Shown here one piece after another: positions 23,150-24,799 of a stretch of DNA of 24,799 bases. The stretch lies in contig JAEYSE010000109.1 of NCBI GenBank assembly GCA_023435025.1, positions 1 through 24,799 of the forward strand, read 5' to 3'. Each line of letters begins with the position of its first letter. The stretch's first letter is position 1. The notes under the pieces are model-generated. The model had not been told where the DNA came from. It was given only the letters and a program-made list of their open reading frames with translations, and ran no database searches. A program made the position numbers and the translations under genes. This DNA is from Bacillota bacterium (GTDB lineage Bacteria > Bacillota > Clostridia > Christensenellales > CAG-138).

Positions 23150-23515
23150 ATGCGGTTTATCGGGAATCTTCTTTGGTTCCTTCTGGGCGGCATTATACTG
23201 GGATTGTGCTGGATGATCGCCGGGCTTTTCTGGTGCATCACCATCATAGGCATCCCCTGGGGCGTTCAGTGCTTTAAGTTTGCAAAGCTCGCGTTCTTCC
23301 CATTTGGCAAGGAGATTATATTTGGCTCCGGCGCGGGTTCGATTTTGATCAACATCCTGTGGATCGTGCTGACCGGCGCGGAGCTTGCGATTATACACGC
23401 AGCGGTGGGGCTGGTGTTCTGCATTACCATCGTGGGCATTCCGTTCGGGCTGCAATGCTTTAAGCTTGCGCAGCTCGCCCTGATGCCTTTTGGCGCTTCC
23501 GTGCGGCATATGTAG
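23150..23515 (+). CDS. yccF: YccF-domain inner membrane protein
   Basis: The 121-residue protein is made of two copies of the YccF (DUF307) unit. Each has a hydrophobic stretch followed by a conserved amphipathic motif: GIPWGVQCFKFAKLAFFPFG at about 34-53 and GIPFGLQCFKLAQLALMPFG at about 96-115. The internal duplication is plain by eye. Three to four transmembrane segments are expected; function is unknown in the family. The ATG at 23150 follows GGGAGG at 23131-23136, a 13-nt gap, so initiation may be weak. The family start MRFIGNLLWFLLGG supports it. It is divergent from the superoxide reductase gene and followed by the DeoR-type regulator with a separate promoter. A functional link to either is not shown. 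Confidence 0.93.
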   Translation: MRFIGNLLWFLLGGIILGLCWMIAGLFWCITIIGIPWGVQCFKFAKLAFFPFGKEIIFGSGAGSILINILWIVLTGAELAIIHAAVGLVFCITIVGIPFGLQCFKLAQLALMPFGASVRHM

Positions 23516-23586
23516 ACAGTTGCTTCCCGAAATGATATAAAACCGCCCGTTTTTGAACAAAACCTGTTAAGTTGATAACAAATCGC

Positions 23587-23615
23587 TTGTTGTGTTCCAT
23601 CATCTGGCGTATACT
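23587..23615 (+). promoter_or_regulatory. promoter of the DeoR-family gene
   Basis: TTGTTG (23587-23592), a 17-nt spacer and TATACT (23610-23615). The -10 is one base from consensus; the -35 is weak. Start near 23622, 26 nt before the ATG. Confidence 0.6.
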
Positions 23616-23647
23616 ATACAAAAGACTGACCGGATGGAGGGCAACCC

Positions 23648-24421
23648 ATGCTCAACGAACGCCGCGCGCAAATTCGGGATTATATCGATATCCATGGCGA
23701 GGCAACCGTTGCGGAGCTGCTGGAGCTTTGCGGCGGCTGCTCAAGCATGACGCTTTGGCGGGACTTAAACTACCTGGAACAGGAAGGCTCCATCCGCCGC
23801 ACGCGCGGGGGCGCGATTTCCATGCGCTCCATACAGCCCGATATTGAAGGCCTGTACAGCCAGCGTGCGCAGGAACATACGGTAGAAAAACGCGCCATCT
23901 CCCGCGCTGCTGTGCAGTTTGTGGAAACAAGCCATGCCATATACATGGACGCAGGCAGCACGCTGATGGGCGTGGCGAAGCTGTTGCCGGACCTGCACTA
24001 CACCATTATCACCAGCGGCGCAAATATCGCGATTGAGCTTTCGCAAAGAAGAAGCTGCAACGTGATTTCGGTGGGTGGGCAAATAAGCGGCAACACGCTT
24101 TCGTTTTCCGGCCCGCAGGCAGAGGCGTTTTTGGACCATGTGAACATCGACACCGCGCTTATGGCCACCTCCGGCTACTCGCTTACCGGTGGGTTTACAT
24201 CCGGCTCATTCAGCGAGCAGCAGCTAAAGCGCAAGGTCATCGAGAAAGCATCCCGCGTGATTATGCTGATGGATCATTCCAAAATAGGCCGTTCGCTTCC
24301 CTTTACGTTCGCTACGCTTCAGGACATCAACGTGCTGGTGACGGACGCGCCGCCACCAAACGAGATTATGCAGGAGGCGGAAAAGCGCGGCGTGCGGGTC
24401 GTGGTGGCGAATGCTGAATAA
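23648..24421 (+). CDS. DeoR/GlpR-family transcriptional regulator
   Basis: DeoR-family regulators bind DNA through an N-terminal helix-turn-helix and sense a phosphorylated sugar through a C-terminal domain. The 257-residue protein has the helix-turn-helix at about 1-57 (MLNERRAQIRDYI; VAELLELCGGCSSMTLWRDL; then the wing IRRTRGGA) and the sensor domain at about 75-235. The latter includes MDAGSTLMGVAKLL, ITSGANIAIEL, VGGQISGNTLSFSGPQA and the MDHSKIGR segment typical of the family. GGAGG lies 7 nt upstream of the ATG. No sugar kinase, phosphotransferase or other target operon is adjacent, so the effector cannot be guessed; it may act elsewhere. A terminator follows, so the gene is monocistronic. 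Confidence 0.93.
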   Translation: MLNERRAQIRDYIDIHGEATVAELLELCGGCSSMTLWRDLNYLEQEGSIRRTRGGAISMRSIQPDIEGLYSQRAQEHTVEKRAISRAAVQFVETSHAIYMDAGSTLMGVAKLLPDLHYTIITSGANIAIELSQRRSCNVISVGGQISGNTLSFSGPQAEAFLDHVNIDTALMATSGYSLTGGFTSGSFSEQQLKRKVIEKASRVIMLMDHSKIGRSLPFTFATLQDINVLVTDAPPPNEIMQEAEKRGVRVVVANAE

Positions 24422-24432
24422 AATGATTTTTA

Positions 24433-24459
24433 AACGGAAGGGATAACCCTTTCGTTTTT
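24433..24459 (+). terminator. terminator of the DeoR-family gene
   Basis: AACGGAAGGG-ATAA-CCCTTTCGTT is a 10-bp stem with one G-U pair, followed by a T-run to 24459. It begins 12 nt after the stop codon and lies between two convergent genes. Confidence 0.85.
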
Positions 24460-24475
24460 ATATGCCTACCCAATT

Positions 24476-24799
24476 TTATAGAAACCGAAATAGTTTCGGT
24501 ATTTCGATCAGGCCGATCGTAAGGAGACTGGGCAAGCACAAAAGCAATGCGCTTGTATAGAATTTCCCGAATTTCCTTCTCTCACGCTGCTCCGCCTCGT
24601 TCTTATACCGAAGCTGTTCATAGTCAAACCCATAACTCAAGCCCGAAAAGAATTGGGATGCAATACATACCGCACTAAACAGCCCTAATAGCCCTTCATA
24701 CAGATGCAACGCCGTCCCCAAGCTGAAATAGTAAAGCGCGAAAGCAACGAATGGGCACAAAAAGTACCAAGCACGAATGCCATATATATAGACCAGGAG
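24476..24799 (-). CDS. membrane protein, N terminus outside window
   Basis: The frame is open from the right window edge (LLVYIYGIRAWYF...) to a TAA at 24476, giving at least 107 residues. An internal TTG at 24760 has no ribosome binding site, so the gene almost certainly starts outside the window. Three hydrophobic segments are visible: roughly the first 28 residues in the window, then GLLGLFSAVCIASQFFSGL, and near the C terminus ALLLCLPSLLTIGLIEI. A charged loop rich in Glu, Arg and Lys (YKNEAEQRERRKFGK) separates the last two. I do not recognise the family. It converges on the DeoR-family gene. Base use looks AT-richer than its neighbours. Confidence 0.7.
   Translation of the reverse strand, partial: LLVYIYGIRAWYFLCPFVAFALYYFSLGTALHLYEGLLGLFSAVCIASQFFSGLSYGFDYEQLRYKNEAEQRERRKFGKFYTSALLLCLPSLLTIGLIEIPKLFRFL

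Overview
The window looks like a chromosomal segment of a Firmicute, most likely an anaerobic member of the Clostridia. The evidence is a glgC/glgD pair of ADP-glucose pyrophosphorylase paralogues (GlgD is typical of Firmicutes), a Bacillus-type PurR with a PRPP-binding motif, a DUF1292 protein, strong AGGAGG-type ribosome binding sites, a two-iron superoxide reductase and the anaerobe-associated YgeW/YgeY pair. Base composition is moderately GC-rich by eye. I cannot name the genus. No transposase, integrase, phage gene, CRISPR array, tRNA or rRNA was seen.

Layout. Positions 1-1142 (minus) hold the N-terminal part of a secreted, repeat-rich surface protein whose C terminus lies outside the window. 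It is followed by purR (1436-2260), with a good promoter, a PurBox-like site and a perfect inverted repeat in its leader. A probable minus-strand operon runs DMT exporter - parE - parC - yhbY (8215 to 2468). Next comes a three-gene unit: YheO/DauR-type regulator - ygeY - ygeW (11740 to 8453), closed by a terminator. A small plus-strand DUF1292 gene has its own promoter and terminator (11938-12379).

From 12420 to 20910 everything recognisable as protein-coding is on the minus strand: glgB - glgC - glgD (glycogen branching enzyme and the two ADP-glucose pyrophosphorylase subunits, the last two overlapping by ATGA), a zinc-ribbon membrane protein, glgA (glycogen synthase) and an LCP-family cell-wall ligase. 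The glycogen block is interrupted by two gene-free stretches. One, 16413-16599, follows glgD and is rich in hairpins. The other, 15523-15832, precedes glgA and contains what looks like a roughly 200-nt structured RNA closed by a 17-nt long-range helix. This RNA candidate is the most interesting item in the window.

The right end (20911-24799) is accessory-like: a 480-nt divergent promoter region with a nested inverted repeat, a DUF1835/DUF3658 gene, a superoxide reductase gene divergent from a yccF-type membrane protein gene, a DeoR-family regulator and the C-terminal part of a membrane protein.

Functionally the window joins storage-polysaccharide synthesis (GlgBCDA), DNA topology (ParC/ParE), purine control (PurR), a probable ureido or amino-acid catabolic step (YgeW/YgeY), oxygen defence (superoxide reductase) and envelope functions (LCP, surface protein). 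Most of it is well-known biology. The poorly explained parts are the RNA candidate, the post-glgD hairpin region, the zinc-ribbon protein inside the glycogen block and the repeat-built surface protein.
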